DNA from: CAG-791 sp963657295
GTDB lineage: Bacteria; Bacillota; Clostridia; Lachnospirales; Lachnospiraceae
DNA: 30,724 nt
Direction: 5' to 3'
Assembly (NCBI GenBank): GCA_963657295.1
Contig: CAVKMX010000010.1
Coordinates: forward strand, 1 to 30,724
The position numbers and the translations under genes were made by a program. A model generated the notes under the pieces. The model was given only the letters and a program-made list of their open reading frames with translations, was not told where the DNA came from and did no database searches. Of the stretch, positions 13,823 to 22,536 are shown piece after piece. Position 1 is the stretch's first letter; every line of letters begins with the position of its first letter.

Positions 13823-13898
13823 CCCCTGGACCGGACATTCTCCGCCACCCTGTCGCTTGATTGGCGAGTGTACTGTTACAGCAGGGATTCGCTCTCTG

Positions 13899-16800
13899 TC
13901 ACTGCACCATCCGAAGGGTGCTGCCCTTCCGTGTCCTGCTCACCCGGATCTGCTGCGGAATGCTCTCCATCAGTTCCTCCCTGTGGCTGATGATTCCCAC
14001 CAGCTTGCTGCTGCCCGATAAATGAATCAGGATATCCATGGCCGCATCGATGGACTTCCGGTCAAGCGTTCCGAACCCTTCGTCAATGAACAGGGCATCC
14101 ATCTGAATTCCGCCGAGGTTTGCAGAAACCGTATCCGACAGGCCAAGTGCCAGGCTGAGCGATGCCTTGAAGCTTTCTCCGCCGGAGAGGCTCCCGACCG
14201 GCCGGCGATGCCCCGTGTAGTTGTCCAGCACCTCCAGGTCAAGAAAGTTCCCGCTCTTCCTGCTCAGGGCATCCTCCCTCCGGAACAGTTCGAACTGACC
14301 GTCGCTCATCGGGAGCAGTCGCCTGTTGGCCGCCGCAATGATCCCGTCGAACCCGGCCGCCTGAATGTACTGCTCCAGGGTGATCTTTCCGTTTCCTGTC
14401 GTTCCCTTGACCAGCTCATACAGCCTTCTGCAGATGTCGCTCTTCTTCCCGGCGCGCTCCAGGGCTCCTTTCTGCCGCTCTATGTTCGCCCGTATCTCCC
14501 GGTTGTTCCGCAGACGGTTCTCCGTTTCATTCCGCCTGCTGCGCACGCTGGCAATTTCCTGCGCCTTTTCCTTCTCCTTCCGGCCCCACTCCTCCGTTTC
14601 GATGAGTTCTCTGCCCTTTGTCTCCTCCTCGGCCGCCGCCAGCCGGGCCGCATTCGTCAGCACCTGCTGACGATACGCGTTCTGCTCCTTTTCCTCTGCC
14701 TCCAGCGTCTTCTCATCCGTAACGAACTGCAGCATTTCTTCGGCAGAGGCAAAGCCCTGCTCCGCAGCGGCACGGTCCAGCGCCTGTCTGCGTTCCGTCT
14801 CATCCGCCTTCTGCAGGCTGCGGTCATTTTCCATGGTCGCCAGTGCCGCCTTCGCATCCGCCGCCAGCAGATCCGCCGCCGTCTTCTCTGAGGTACACCG
14901 CTCGATCCGATCCAGAATCTCCCGCGCCTGCCGCTGCAGACTCTGCATTCGAGCTTCCGCCGCGGTCCAGTTCTCCTCCTTCAGGTCCGACAGGGTCGCA
15001 AGCGTTGCCTGCAGCTGTGCTGTGCGCTGCATCAGACGGCTGTGTTCCTGTGACAGACCTTCTTTCTCCGCAGTCAGCTTCTCTGCCTCCTCTCCGATGC
15101 TCTCCAGTGCTTTTTCGCTCCTCTCCAGCTCCCCGCAATCCCGTCGGAGCAGCTCCAGCCGCGCCTTTGATGCAGACAGCAGCGTCCGGAGCCTTGCCTG
15201 CGCCAGAGCTGCCGTGCCGGCAGGATCCTCCGAACCGTCCCCGCCGCATTCTCCCAGCAGCGGATGTGCAAGGCAGTCTTCAAGTTCCTCCCTCAGCTGC
15301 CGCTCCAGACTCTCCAGCTGCGTTCTCTCGCGTTCTGCTGCGACCAGCGCCGCATTTTTCTCATCGCCGGATCGCTTTTCCTCCTCTCTGCATGCCGCGG
15401 CCTCCTCCTCTGTCACCGCTTCGGCCGGCAGTACAGCCGGCTGCGGATGATGCAATGAGCCGCACACCGGGCATTTCTCTCCGTCCTTCAGTCTTCCGGC
15501 CAGTATTCCCGCCCGGCAATTATCCAAAGCATGTTCTGCCCGTATTCTGGCCTGTACCGCTGCCTCGTATTGCTCCCGGGCCGCCGCAAATCGCTGCTGC
15601 GCAGCTGCCAGACGCTCCCTGCCCTCCGCTGTTCCCGGAATTTCATCCTTTTCAAGGCGGGAAACGGTTTCCCGGAGCTTTTCCAGCTCCTTCCTCTGAT
15701 TTTCCTCTTCCGCCAGTTCCAGCGGTCTGGTTTTCAGCCGTGTGATGGCTTCCGTAAGCCTCTTTTTCTCTTCCCTGTGCTCTGTCTCCTTCTGCACCGC
15801 TGTCCTCATCCCGGCATCAAGTGCAGCCCTTTCCTTCTCTGCGCAGGTGAGCTCCGACGTCAGGGCGTCGCGCTGCCGATAGCGTTCCCGGTCTCCTGCC
15901 AGAGCGTCTGCTCTCTTCTGCAGCTCCTCCGCCGCAGGTTTGCGGCTCATTGCCTCTGCCAGCTGTCTTTCCGCGCTTACCGCCCTTGCCCTTGCCGCTG
16001 CGAGCTCCTCCTTTTTATCGTCAATCCGCTTTTGCCCGGCTTCCATTTCCCTGCGCCGGTTTTCCCACGAAAGGTAGCACGGCAGTACCCTGCGGACAGC
16101 TGCCTTCTGCCTTGTCAGGCGCTGTGCCGCCGCCTCCATTGCCTCTTTCCTGCCGTCCAGCTCAGCCCTCTCCGCCCGTAGCTGCAGCAGCATCCGCACC
16201 TGATGATTGGTCATCTCCGCGAGCGTGATCCTCTCCTGCAGCGCCTTCTGCTCCTTCACCGCTGCGTCTTCCTCCTTCGCCAGGGCCTCCGCAGCTGCGG
16301 TGTCAGCCGTGATCAGCTCCGTCAGGACATCCAGCATCTCCTGCAGATGCCACAGGCTCCCTGGCCGGACCGCACTCTCCTGCAGCTGCCGCAGCTCCTC
16401 CTGCAGCAGGCCCTCCTGCGGCGCTCTTGCATCCCGGAAGTACTGAAGGACGCTCTGCTCCGTATCCTCCTTCTCCCGCATGCTCCTCTGCAAATGCTCC
16501 TTCAGCCGGAACTCAATCCGGTTGTACGCCTCGGTTGCAAAAATTGTGCGGAGGATCTCTGTCCTCTGATCCGTTCTGGCATTGAGCAGATTCCAGAATT
16601 CCCCCTGGGCGATCATGACGATCTGTTTGAACTGCTTCTCGCTGATGTGCAGCAGCTCTTCCACGGCGGCATTAACCTGCCGCAGGCCCTCTATCGGCGG
16701 CTTCCCGTCCTCATAGAAAATCGCTCTGGCCGCCTGCAGCACCTTTCCTTCTCCGCGCTGCTTCGGGCGCAGGTACTCCGGCTGCCGCCGCACATGATAG

Positions 16801-17069
16801 GACTTCCCCTGGTGCGTGAAATAAAAATCCACAAAGCTTTCCGCCTCCGGCGGCGCATACTCGCTGCGCAGATTCCTGCTGTCCCGGTAACTGCCGCTGG
16901 CCGTTCCGTACAGGGCATAGCAGATCGCATCGAAGATGGTTGTCTTCCCTGCCCCGGTATCCCCGGCAATCAGGAACAGACCGCGCTCCTGAAACCGGTC
17001 AAATTCTATGGCAGGCATGATGTCCGCGTACGGGCCGAATGCACTTATGATCAGCTTAGTCGGTTTCAT
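13899..17069 (-). CDS. sbcC: SbcC exonuclease subunit (Rad50-like SMC ATPase)
   Basis: ATPase subunit of the SbcCD nuclease, which opens hairpins and processes DNA ends. 1056 residues: N-terminal ATPase half with Walker A GDTGAGKT (36-43), long Glu/Arg/Ala-rich coiled coils, a central zinc hook CPVCGSLHHP near residue 531, then the C-terminal half with signature LSGGESFKASLSLALGLSD, Walker B ALFIDEGFGTLD and the H-loop GIISHREEL. Length is typical. It overlaps the end of sbcD by 14 bases with an internal AGGA site, implying translational coupling. Confidence 0.95.
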   Translation of the reverse strand: MKPTKLIISAFGPYADIMPAIEFDRFQERGLFLIAGDTGAGKTTIFDAICYALYGTASGSYRDSRNLRSEYAPPEAESFVDFYFTHQGKSYHVRRQPEYLRPKQRGEGKVLQAARAIFYEDGKPPIEGLRQVNAAVEELLHISEKQFKQIVMIAQGEFWNLLNARTDQRTEILRTIFATEAYNRIEFRLKEHLQRSMREKEDTEQSVLQYFRDARAPQEGLLQEELRQLQESAVRPGSLWHLQEMLDVLTELITADTAAAEALAKEEDAAVKEQKALQERITLAEMTNHQVRMLLQLRAERAELDGRKEAMEAAAQRLTRQKAAVRRVLPCYLSWENRRREMEAGQKRIDDKKEELAAARARAVSAERQLAEAMSRKPAAEELQKRADALAGDRERYRQRDALTSELTCAEKERAALDAGMRTAVQKETEHREEKKRLTEAITRLKTRPLELAEEENQRKELEKLRETVSRLEKDEIPGTAEGRERLAAAQQRFAAAREQYEAAVQARIRAEHALDNCRAGILAGRLKDGEKCPVCGSLHHPQPAVLPAEAVTEEEAAACREEEKRSGDEKNAALVAAERERTQLESLERQLREELEDCLAHPLLGECGGDGSEDPAGTAALAQARLRTLLSASKARLELLRRDCGELERSEKALESIGEEAEKLTAEKEGLSQEHSRLMQRTAQLQATLATLSDLKEENWTAAEARMQSLQRQAREILDRIERCTSEKTAADLLAADAKAALATMENDRSLQKADETERRQALDRAAAEQGFASAEEMLQFVTDEKTLEAEEKEQNAYRQQVLTNAARLAAAEEETKGRELIETEEWGRKEKEKAQEIASVRSRRNETENRLRNNREIRANIERQKGALERAGKKSDICRRLYELVKGTTGNGKITLEQYIQAAGFDGIIAAANRRLLPMSDGQFELFRREDALSRKSGNFLDLEVLDNYTGHRRPVGSLSGGESFKASLSLALGLSDTVSANLGGIQMDALFIDEGFGTLDRKSIDAAMDILIHLSGSSKLVGIISHREELMESIPQQIRVSRTRKGSTLRMVQ

Positions 17070-18210
17070 CCAGTCCTGCCTCCTCTGCCATATGCTTCAT
17101 CATGGTCAGCTCCTCCTCCGTGATGGCACAGCCGTATATTTTCTCATAAAATTCACTGACCAGCTCCCGAAAGCTCCTGTCCTGTGTGATTTTCGACAAA
17201 TCCAGCTGTCCGACCTCCCTGGTATGCGAATTGTCGTAATCCAGCTTTACCGTGTTCGGATAGGTCTGCTGCAGAATACTCATCGCGTCATCGACAATAT
17301 TCTCGTCCGTGAGCGTTGCGTAAATAAAGTCCCCCGGATTGGTCACATTCCTTTTGTCAAGCAGCTTCTCCAGCGGTCCCTTCAGGCGGCGAACGTCCCG
17401 CTTGGGCTTCAGGGGAACGAGCTCAATCTTGACCTCTCCCTTCTCCCGGAGCGTAACCACCGGAACCGACTTATCGTTGTCCGCCTCGGCGAGGGAATAT
17501 TTAAGAGGAGACCCCGCATAGCGGACCTCTTCCCTGCCCACTCTCTGCGGTGCATGAATGTGTCCGAGGGCTGCATAATCAAAAAGGTCGAAGGCATCAC
17601 ACCCGATCTTCTCCACCGTTCCCACCGTCTGCGTCCCCGCTCCCTCCGAGCCTCCAAGCGCCGGATCTGAGCTTTTCCCTGCAACAAACTGATGCGCAAC
17701 AAGGATCTTCCTGCGGCTTTCGTCCGGATCAACATCCTTCAGCACCGCCCGCACGGCATCGTCATAGGAGGCAATCTCTGCATCCTTCCGGAAATGCTTC
17801 ACCTGCGATGCCTTGACAAACGGCAGCAGATAAATATCAATCTCTCCGTACGCATCCGTCACTGTTTTCCGGTAAAGCCTCCCGTCGTACCGCGCGGCTA
17901 TGAAGATCCGGCTGGCCTCAAACAGCCCGCTGCCGTAATGCAGCCGCTCATCCGAATCGTGATTGCCGCTGATCATAAAGGTCTGCACTCCGGCCTCTGC
18001 CAGCCGTTCGAGGAACCAGTCCAGCAGCCGGGTGGCCGCTTCGCTCGGAACCGCCCTGTCGTACACATCTCCTGCAATCAGGACTGCATCCGCCGCTTCC
18101 CGCCGGATGAGATCCAGCACCTGCTCCAGGATGTAATGCTGATCATCGATCAGGTCAAAATCGCCCAGTGTTTTCCCCAAATGCAGATCGCTCAAATGTA
18201 TGAATTTCAT
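17056..18210 (-). CDS. sbcD: SbcD exonuclease subunit (Mre11-like)
   Basis: A 384-residue metallophosphoesterase, nuclease partner of SbcC. The Mre11 motifs are present in order: SDLHLG (residues 7-12), GDVYDR, SGNHDSDERL, VAHQFV and ALGHIH. A longer reading frame begins upstream, but the ATG at 18210 starts exactly at the conserved MKFIHLSDLHLG and has GGGGGAG upstream. First gene of the sbcDC pair; the preceding transporter unit ends at a terminator at 18312-18349. I saw no convincing promoter or LexA-type box upstream. Confidence 0.95.
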   Translation of the reverse strand: MKFIHLSDLHLGKTLGDFDLIDDQHYILEQVLDLIRREAADAVLIAGDVYDRAVPSEAATRLLDWFLERLAEAGVQTFMISGNHDSDERLHYGSGLFEASRIFIAARYDGRLYRKTVTDAYGEIDIYLLPFVKASQVKHFRKDAEIASYDDAVRAVLKDVDPDESRRKILVAHQFVAGKSSDPALGGSEGAGTQTVGTVEKIGCDAFDLFDYAALGHIHAPQRVGREEVRYAGSPLKYSLAEADNDKSVPVVTLREKGEVKIELVPLKPKRDVRRLKGPLEKLLDKRNVTNPGDFIYATLTDENIVDDAMSILQQTYPNTVKLDYDNSHTREVGQLDLSKITQDRSFRELVSEFYEKIYGCAITEEELTMMKHMAEEAGLDETD

Positions 18211-18311
18211 GCTGCTCCCCCGCCGGTCAATTCCTATCCTAAGTGGTATCTGTTCAGCGCCTGCCATATTCCAACGTGAATTGACTTCCTGCAGGCATAT
18301 TCCGTGTGCGC

Positions 18312-18349
18312 AAAAAGGCGTCCTGCACCTCCCGATGCAAAACGCCTTT
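18312..18349 (-). terminator. Terminator after the TRAP transporter operon
   Basis: AAAGGCGT (18349-18342) pairs with ACGCCTTT (18321-18314), with inner TGCA pairing, and ends in a T-run on the minus strand. About 65 bases after the TRAP permease stop. Confidence 0.85.
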
Positions 18350-18413
18350 GTCTTGTTCCTGCCACGGTACACGGCTTTTCTCAAATCTGCAGCCCTTTTG
18401 CATCGCAAATGCG

Positions 18414-20432
18414 CTATTCCCTGCTGCACGCCCGGCGGAACTGCAGAATCTGAAAAATGCAGGCTGCACCGACGACAAGGATGCCGATCATATCCGTGAT
18501 CAGGCTGGGGTCAATCAGCATCAGACCGCCCGCCGCAATTGCGATCCTCACCGGCATCGGCATACGCGTTTTCAGGAAGCCCTCCAGGGCCGCAGCCACA
18601 GCGAAAATTCCGATGAGAGAGGTGATGAAAATCTGCACCACCTGAAGCGGTGTCGTGTCAATCAGCAGCATCGCCGGATTGAAGCAGAACACATACGGCA
18701 CAATGAAAACAGCAACCGCCAGCTTTGACGCATTGAATGCGGTCCGCATCGGATTGGCCTTGGCAATTGCCGCCCCCGCATAGGCCGCCAGTGCCACCGG
18801 CGGCGTGATGTCCGCCACAATGCCGAAATAGAACACGAAGAAATGGGCTGCCAGTGCCGGAACTCCCATGCGGACCAGAATCGGTGCACAGGTAGCCGCC
18901 ATGATGCAGTAATTGGCCGTGGTGGGAACTCCCATGCCCAGCACGATGCAGCACAGCATGGTCAGCAGCAGCGCAATGATCAGCTTTCCGTTCGCAATGG
19001 CGATGATGCCGTTGATCAGCTCATTGGCAAGGCCGGTCATCGTAATGCATCCGGCAATGATGCCGGCAACTCCGCAGGCCGCCGCCACCGTGATGGCGCC
19101 TCTTCCGCCGGCCTCCAGCGCATCCAGACACTTGGAAACAGAGATCCGATGCTCCTTATCAAAGAGACTCACGACAATCGACAGCACAATGGCGTAGCTG
19201 GCCGCCTTCTGCATAGTCATAAAGTTGCCGGACACCCATACCACCAGCATGATCAGCGGCAGCAGCAGGTAGGTCTTGCGCACCAGCTGCCGGAAGATCG
19301 GGAGCTTCTCCTTCGGAATGCCCGAAAGTCCGAGCTTCTTCGCCTCCAGGTGAACGGAAATGAAAATACCGGTAAAATACAGGATCGCCGGCAGAATCGC
19401 ACGCACAATGATGTTGGAATACGGAACACCAACGAAATCCGCCATCAGAAAGGCCGCTGCTCCCATGATCGGCGGCATGATCTGACCGCCGGTGGAGGAC
19501 GCTGCCTCGACAGCACCGGCGAACTCCGCCTTGTACCCGGTATCCTTCATCATCGGAATCGTGACAGAGCCGGTGGTCACGGTGTTGCCGACCGACGACC
19601 CGGACACCATACCGCACAGGGCCGAGCTGATCACGGCCACCTTCGCCGGTCCTCCCGCGAATCTTCCCGCGGCACAGTTGGCCATCTGGATAAAGAAATT
19701 CGAGATTCCCGTCTGCTCCAGAAACGCCCCGAAGATAATGAATACAACGATGTATTTCGAGCAGACATTAATCGGTGTAGAGAAGATGCCCTCCTTTGTG
19801 TAGAACAGATTCCGCACCAGATAACGGACGCGGCCGAAAAAGCTCGGATTCGTCAGTCCCACGGTCAGGGCATAGATCAGGAAAAAGCCTGCCACACACA
19901 GAATCGGAATGCCGACGCACCGTCTCGTCAGCTCAATCAGCGCCGCAATGCCCACGATGCCGATGACAATCTGGTACGGCTCAAATCTCGTTCCCTGATT
20001 GATGATCTCCTCTGCGGAAAATGTGAAGTAAAAGAAGGCACATGCTCCCAGCACCATGAAGAGGATGTCTCCGATCGGCATGGTGTTCTCCCGATTGTCC
20101 CCCTTCTTGGCCGGATAGGTCAGAAAGCCGATGACAATGATGCTGCCGAGGAAGGAGGTGAGCCGGATTTCTTCAAGAAAGGTGGCAAACAACGTGACAT
20201 AAATGCACCACAATGAGAAGAAGACGAGGAGCAGCCGCACGAGGATCCGATATTTCCCGGTCCACGTTCGAATGTTGGATTCCCGGTCATACTTGCGCAT
20301 GACCGCATCGACATCCGCCTCTGCGGGAATCTCCTGCGTCTGTTCGGCTGTCTGTGTCTGCTCGGCTGTCTGCGCCTGTTCCAGCAGGGTCTCTGTAATC
20401 TGCCCGTTCCTGTTGTTCTTAAAAAATGCCAT
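18414..20432 (-). CDS. TRAP transporter permease, fused 4TM/12TM type
   Basis: A 672-residue membrane protein combining the small (DctQ-like) and large (DctM-like) TRAP permease domains, the form that works with TAXI binding proteins. Family stretches include SSALCGMVSGSSVGNTVTTG, ASSTGGQIMPPIMGAAAFLM, VLGMGVPTTANYCIMAAT and FGIVADITPPVALAAYAGAA. The first 50 or so residues are hydrophilic and contain a short Gln/Thr repeat (QAQTAEQTQTAEQTQ). The ATG at 20432 has GGAGGGG upstream and lies 16 bases after the TAXI gene; a longer frame would overlap that gene and is rejected. Uptake is ion-gradient driven; the substrate is unknown, often a dicarboxylate or other organic anion. Confidence 0.92.
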   Translation of the reverse strand: MAFFKNNRNGQITETLLEQAQTAEQTQTAEQTQEIPAEADVDAVMRKYDRESNIRTWTGKYRILVRLLLVFFSLWCIYVTLFATFLEEIRLTSFLGSIIVIGFLTYPAKKGDNRENTMPIGDILFMVLGACAFFYFTFSAEEIINQGTRFEPYQIVIGIVGIAALIELTRRCVGIPILCVAGFFLIYALTVGLTNPSFFGRVRYLVRNLFYTKEGIFSTPINVCSKYIVVFIIFGAFLEQTGISNFFIQMANCAAGRFAGGPAKVAVISSALCGMVSGSSVGNTVTTGSVTIPMMKDTGYKAEFAGAVEAASSTGGQIMPPIMGAAAFLMADFVGVPYSNIIVRAILPAILYFTGIFISVHLEAKKLGLSGIPKEKLPIFRQLVRKTYLLLPLIMLVVWVSGNFMTMQKAASYAIVLSIVVSLFDKEHRISVSKCLDALEAGGRGAITVAAACGVAGIIAGCITMTGLANELINGIIAIANGKLIIALLLTMLCCIVLGMGVPTTANYCIMAATCAPILVRMGVPALAAHFFVFYFGIVADITPPVALAAYAGAAIAKANPMRTAFNASKLAVAVFIVPYVFCFNPAMLLIDTTPLQVVQIFITSLIGIFAVAAALEGFLKTRMPMPVRIAIAAGGLMLIDPSLITDMIGILVVGAACIFQILQFRRACSRE

Positions 20433-20448
20433 CTCTGCGTCCCCTCCG

Positions 20449-21522
20449 TTACTCTTCCAGCGTATCCACGGTAATGCCGTGCTCTGCATAATACCGGGCT
20501 GCCCCCGCGTGGAAAGGAACGGCCATGCCGTCCGTCGCATTCTCCGCAGACAGCTCCTCGCCCTTGGCATTCTCCGCCGCAATCTCCTCTGCATGGTCGA
20601 AGATCGCCGCCGTCATATCGTAAACCGTGTCATCGTCCAGAGCAGCGGACACCACCACCGTTGCCTTGACGGCGATGGTGTCTACGGCCTCCTCCTGTCC
20701 CGAATACGTCTCTGCCGGAATCTCCTGTGCCGTATAATAGGGACAATCTGCCAGAATCTTGTCCCGCAATGCCCCGTCAATCGCCAGAAAATACACGCCG
20801 TTGGTGGTGGAAAGCTCCGTTATGGCCACCGTCGGTGCACCGGCCACAATGAAGGCCGCATCAATCTTGCCGTCCTTGAGCGACTCCTTGCTGTCTTCAA
20901 AGGACTGGTACTGCGGATGAATGTCGTCCAAGGTGATTCCCGCCGCATTCAGCACATCCATTGCGTTGAAATAGGTTCCCGAGCCTGCCGCGCCGATGGA
21001 GACGCTCTTTCCCTTCAGATCCTCGATGGACGTGATCTCCGGATCCATCGTGATCAGCTGTACGGTCTCTGCATAGAGTCCTCCCAGCACGCGAAAATCA
21101 TGGGTCGGCCCGTCCTGTTCAAAGGATTTGCTGCCCTCCCAGGCATAGAACATAACATCCGACTGGGTGAAGCCCAGCTGGAAATCGCCGTCCTGGATGG
21201 ACTGAATGTTCACCTTGGAGCCGCCCGTTGATACGGCAGTTGTCTTATTGCCGGAATAATTGGTGATGTACTGCGCAATGACACCGCCGTAGGAGTAGTA
21301 GGTCCCGGCCGTTCCTCCGGTACCGAACATCATGCGTGTCCCCGACTGTCCGCAGCCCGTCAGCAGGAATGTCAGGATCGCAGTCAGAAGGAGCATCCTG
21401 TGCCCTGCCTTTCTTCTCTTCTCCTGTCCGTTCTGTCCCCGGCTCTCCCGGTCGGACCGCCGGAAGTCCTCCGCCGGCGTCTGCCGTCCCGCCGCGTTCT
21501 TCGTTCTCCTGTGTACCCTCAT
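20449..21522 (-). CDS. TAXI family TRAP transporter substrate-binding lipoprotein
   Basis: A 357-residue extracellular solute receptor for the adjacent TRAP permease. A signal segment MLLLTAILTFLLTGC ends in a lipobox with lipidated Cys at about residue 57. The mature part shows the TAXI hallmark GTGGTAGTYYSYGGVIAQYI, then LGFTQSDVMFYAWEG and LKGKSVSIGAAGSGT. The ATG at 21522 has GGAGGA upstream but gives an unusually long, charged 42-residue n-region; a start at 21396 just before the hydrophobic segment is possible, though it lacks a good site. Upstream of the permease and cotranscribed. Confidence 0.92.
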   Translation of the reverse strand: MRVHRRTKNAAGRQTPAEDFRRSDRESRGQNGQEKRRKAGHRMLLLTAILTFLLTGCGQSGTRMMFGTGGTAGTYYSYGGVIAQYITNYSGNKTTAVSTGGSKVNIQSIQDGDFQLGFTQSDVMFYAWEGSKSFEQDGPTHDFRVLGGLYAETVQLITMDPEITSIEDLKGKSVSIGAAGSGTYFNAMDVLNAAGITLDDIHPQYQSFEDSKESLKDGKIDAAFIVAGAPTVAITELSTTNGVYFLAIDGALRDKILADCPYYTAQEIPAETYSGQEEAVDTIAVKATVVVSAALDDDTVYDMTAAIFDHAEEIAAENAKGEELSAENATDGMAVPFHAGAARYYAEHGITVDTLEE

Positions 21523-21601
21523 CGCAGCCTTATCCTCCCATGAACTTGTTCTTTCTGCCGCAGCGCCGGTTCCGAAGGCCGTCTGCCGCAGCAATGAGTT
21601 G

Positions 21602-21610
21602 ATTCTAACA
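21602..21610 (-). promoter_or_regulatory. Possible extended -10 promoter of the TAXI-TRAP operon
   Basis: On the minus strand TGTTAGAAT gives an extended -10 (TG, one base, TAGAAT), about 80 bases before the TAXI start. No good -35 is seen at 16-18 bases. Confidence 0.4.
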
Positions 21611-21750
21611 GAGTTGCGTTCCCTTCGCCATACAGAATGGGATTCCTGCAAATACCGAAATTCCCGGTAGAAGATTTTCAATGCATCCTTTACAATCATA
21701 ATGGCCGGCGAATTTCATCCATCTGCCGTGCAATTCAAGGAGGTTCCGCC

Positions 21751-22386
21751 ATGTCAGACAGAAAATATCCCATCATTACCATCAGCCGGGAATACGGCGC
21801 CGGTGGGCGCAGCATCGCAGGGGAGGTCGCGAAAAGGCTCGACATTCCCTTTTATGACCGGGATTTTGTAAAAGAAACCGCCAGCAAGAGCGGTTATTCC
21901 GTAGAAGATATCGAGCGGGAGGGAGAGGAAATCAGTCCCTTCAGCAAGCTCATGAATGACCTTCTGAACAACGTCACCATCTACAAGAGCTCCCACGACG
22001 CCATCTTTCTGGCGCAGGTGGAAACCATCCTGCATCTGGCATCCAGAGACTGCATCATCATCGGCCGGTGTGCCAACATCATCCTGCGGGAGGCGGGGAT
22101 TCCGAGCCTGGATGTTTTCCTCTATGCCGATGTGAAGGACCGGGCGCGCCGGGCTCTGGAGCTGAACACCTACGGAGACGAGGATCTGCAGAAGTACATT
22201 GCCAGGCGGGATGAGCGCCGGGCCACCTATTACAGGACCTATACCGGCCATACGCTCGGCGACTGCCATGACTATGACATCAGTCTCAACACCGGTGTCC
22301 TCGGATACCAGACCTGTGCGGACATCATTGCAGGTCTTGCCGCGAATCAGCACGGGCGCTCCCGGGCAGCAAAGAACGAAGACTGA
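21751..22386 (+). CDS. Cytidylate kinase-like protein
   Basis: A 211-residue P-loop protein of the cytidylate-kinase-like family. It begins YPIITISREYGAGGRSIAGE, a P-loop variant (GAGGRS), followed by VAKRLDIPFYDRDFVKE, then CIIIGRCANIIL and a lid region rich in Arg (DRARRAL, ARRDERRATYY). The real nucleotide or sugar substrate is not known; family members are common in Clostridia and are not the essential Cmk. AAGGAGG lies 7 bases before the ATG. Divergent from the TAXI-TRAP operon and ended by a strong hairpin; a regulatory or metabolic link to its neighbours is not evident. Confidence 0.82.
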   Translation: MSDRKYPIITISREYGAGGRSIAGEVAKRLDIPFYDRDFVKETASKSGYSVEDIEREGEEISPFSKLMNDLLNNVTIYKSSHDAIFLAQVETILHLASRDCIIIGRCANIILREAGIPSLDVFLYADVKDRARRALELNTYGDEDLQKYIARRDERRATYYRTYTGHTLGDCHDYDISLNTGVLGYQTCADIIAGLAANQHGRSRAAKNED

Positions 22387-22455
22387 GGGTGCAGCAGCTG
22401 CCTTTTCTCAGCTTGCTCCGACAAAGAAACCGCGCCGCCGGGCGCACCACCGCAA

Positions 22456-22503
22456 AGCAGCCTGTCCTCCGGATCTTTTCCGAAGGACAGGCTGCTCTCT
22501 TTG
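22456..22503. terminator. Convergent terminator between the kinase-like gene and the alcohol dehydrogenase
   Basis: A 13-bp stem (22456-22468 with 22484-22496) followed by a pyrimidine- and T-rich tract on the plus strand. The minus side has a short T-run, so it may also end the dehydrogenase transcript. Confidence 0.85.
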
Positions 22504-22536
22504 CTCAATCTGCGCCGAAGGCCGGATCCTGTCTTC

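Noticed and set aside
18843..20216. A 457-codon plus-strand open frame antisense to the TRAP permease
   Set aside because: Low-complexity, His/Arg/Gln-rich translation and full overlap with a clear membrane transporter gene; a GC-driven shadow.
20433..20594. An extended N-terminus for the TRAP permease
   Set aside because: It would overlap the TAXI gene by about 145 bases, and the ATG at 20432 has a good ribosome binding site.
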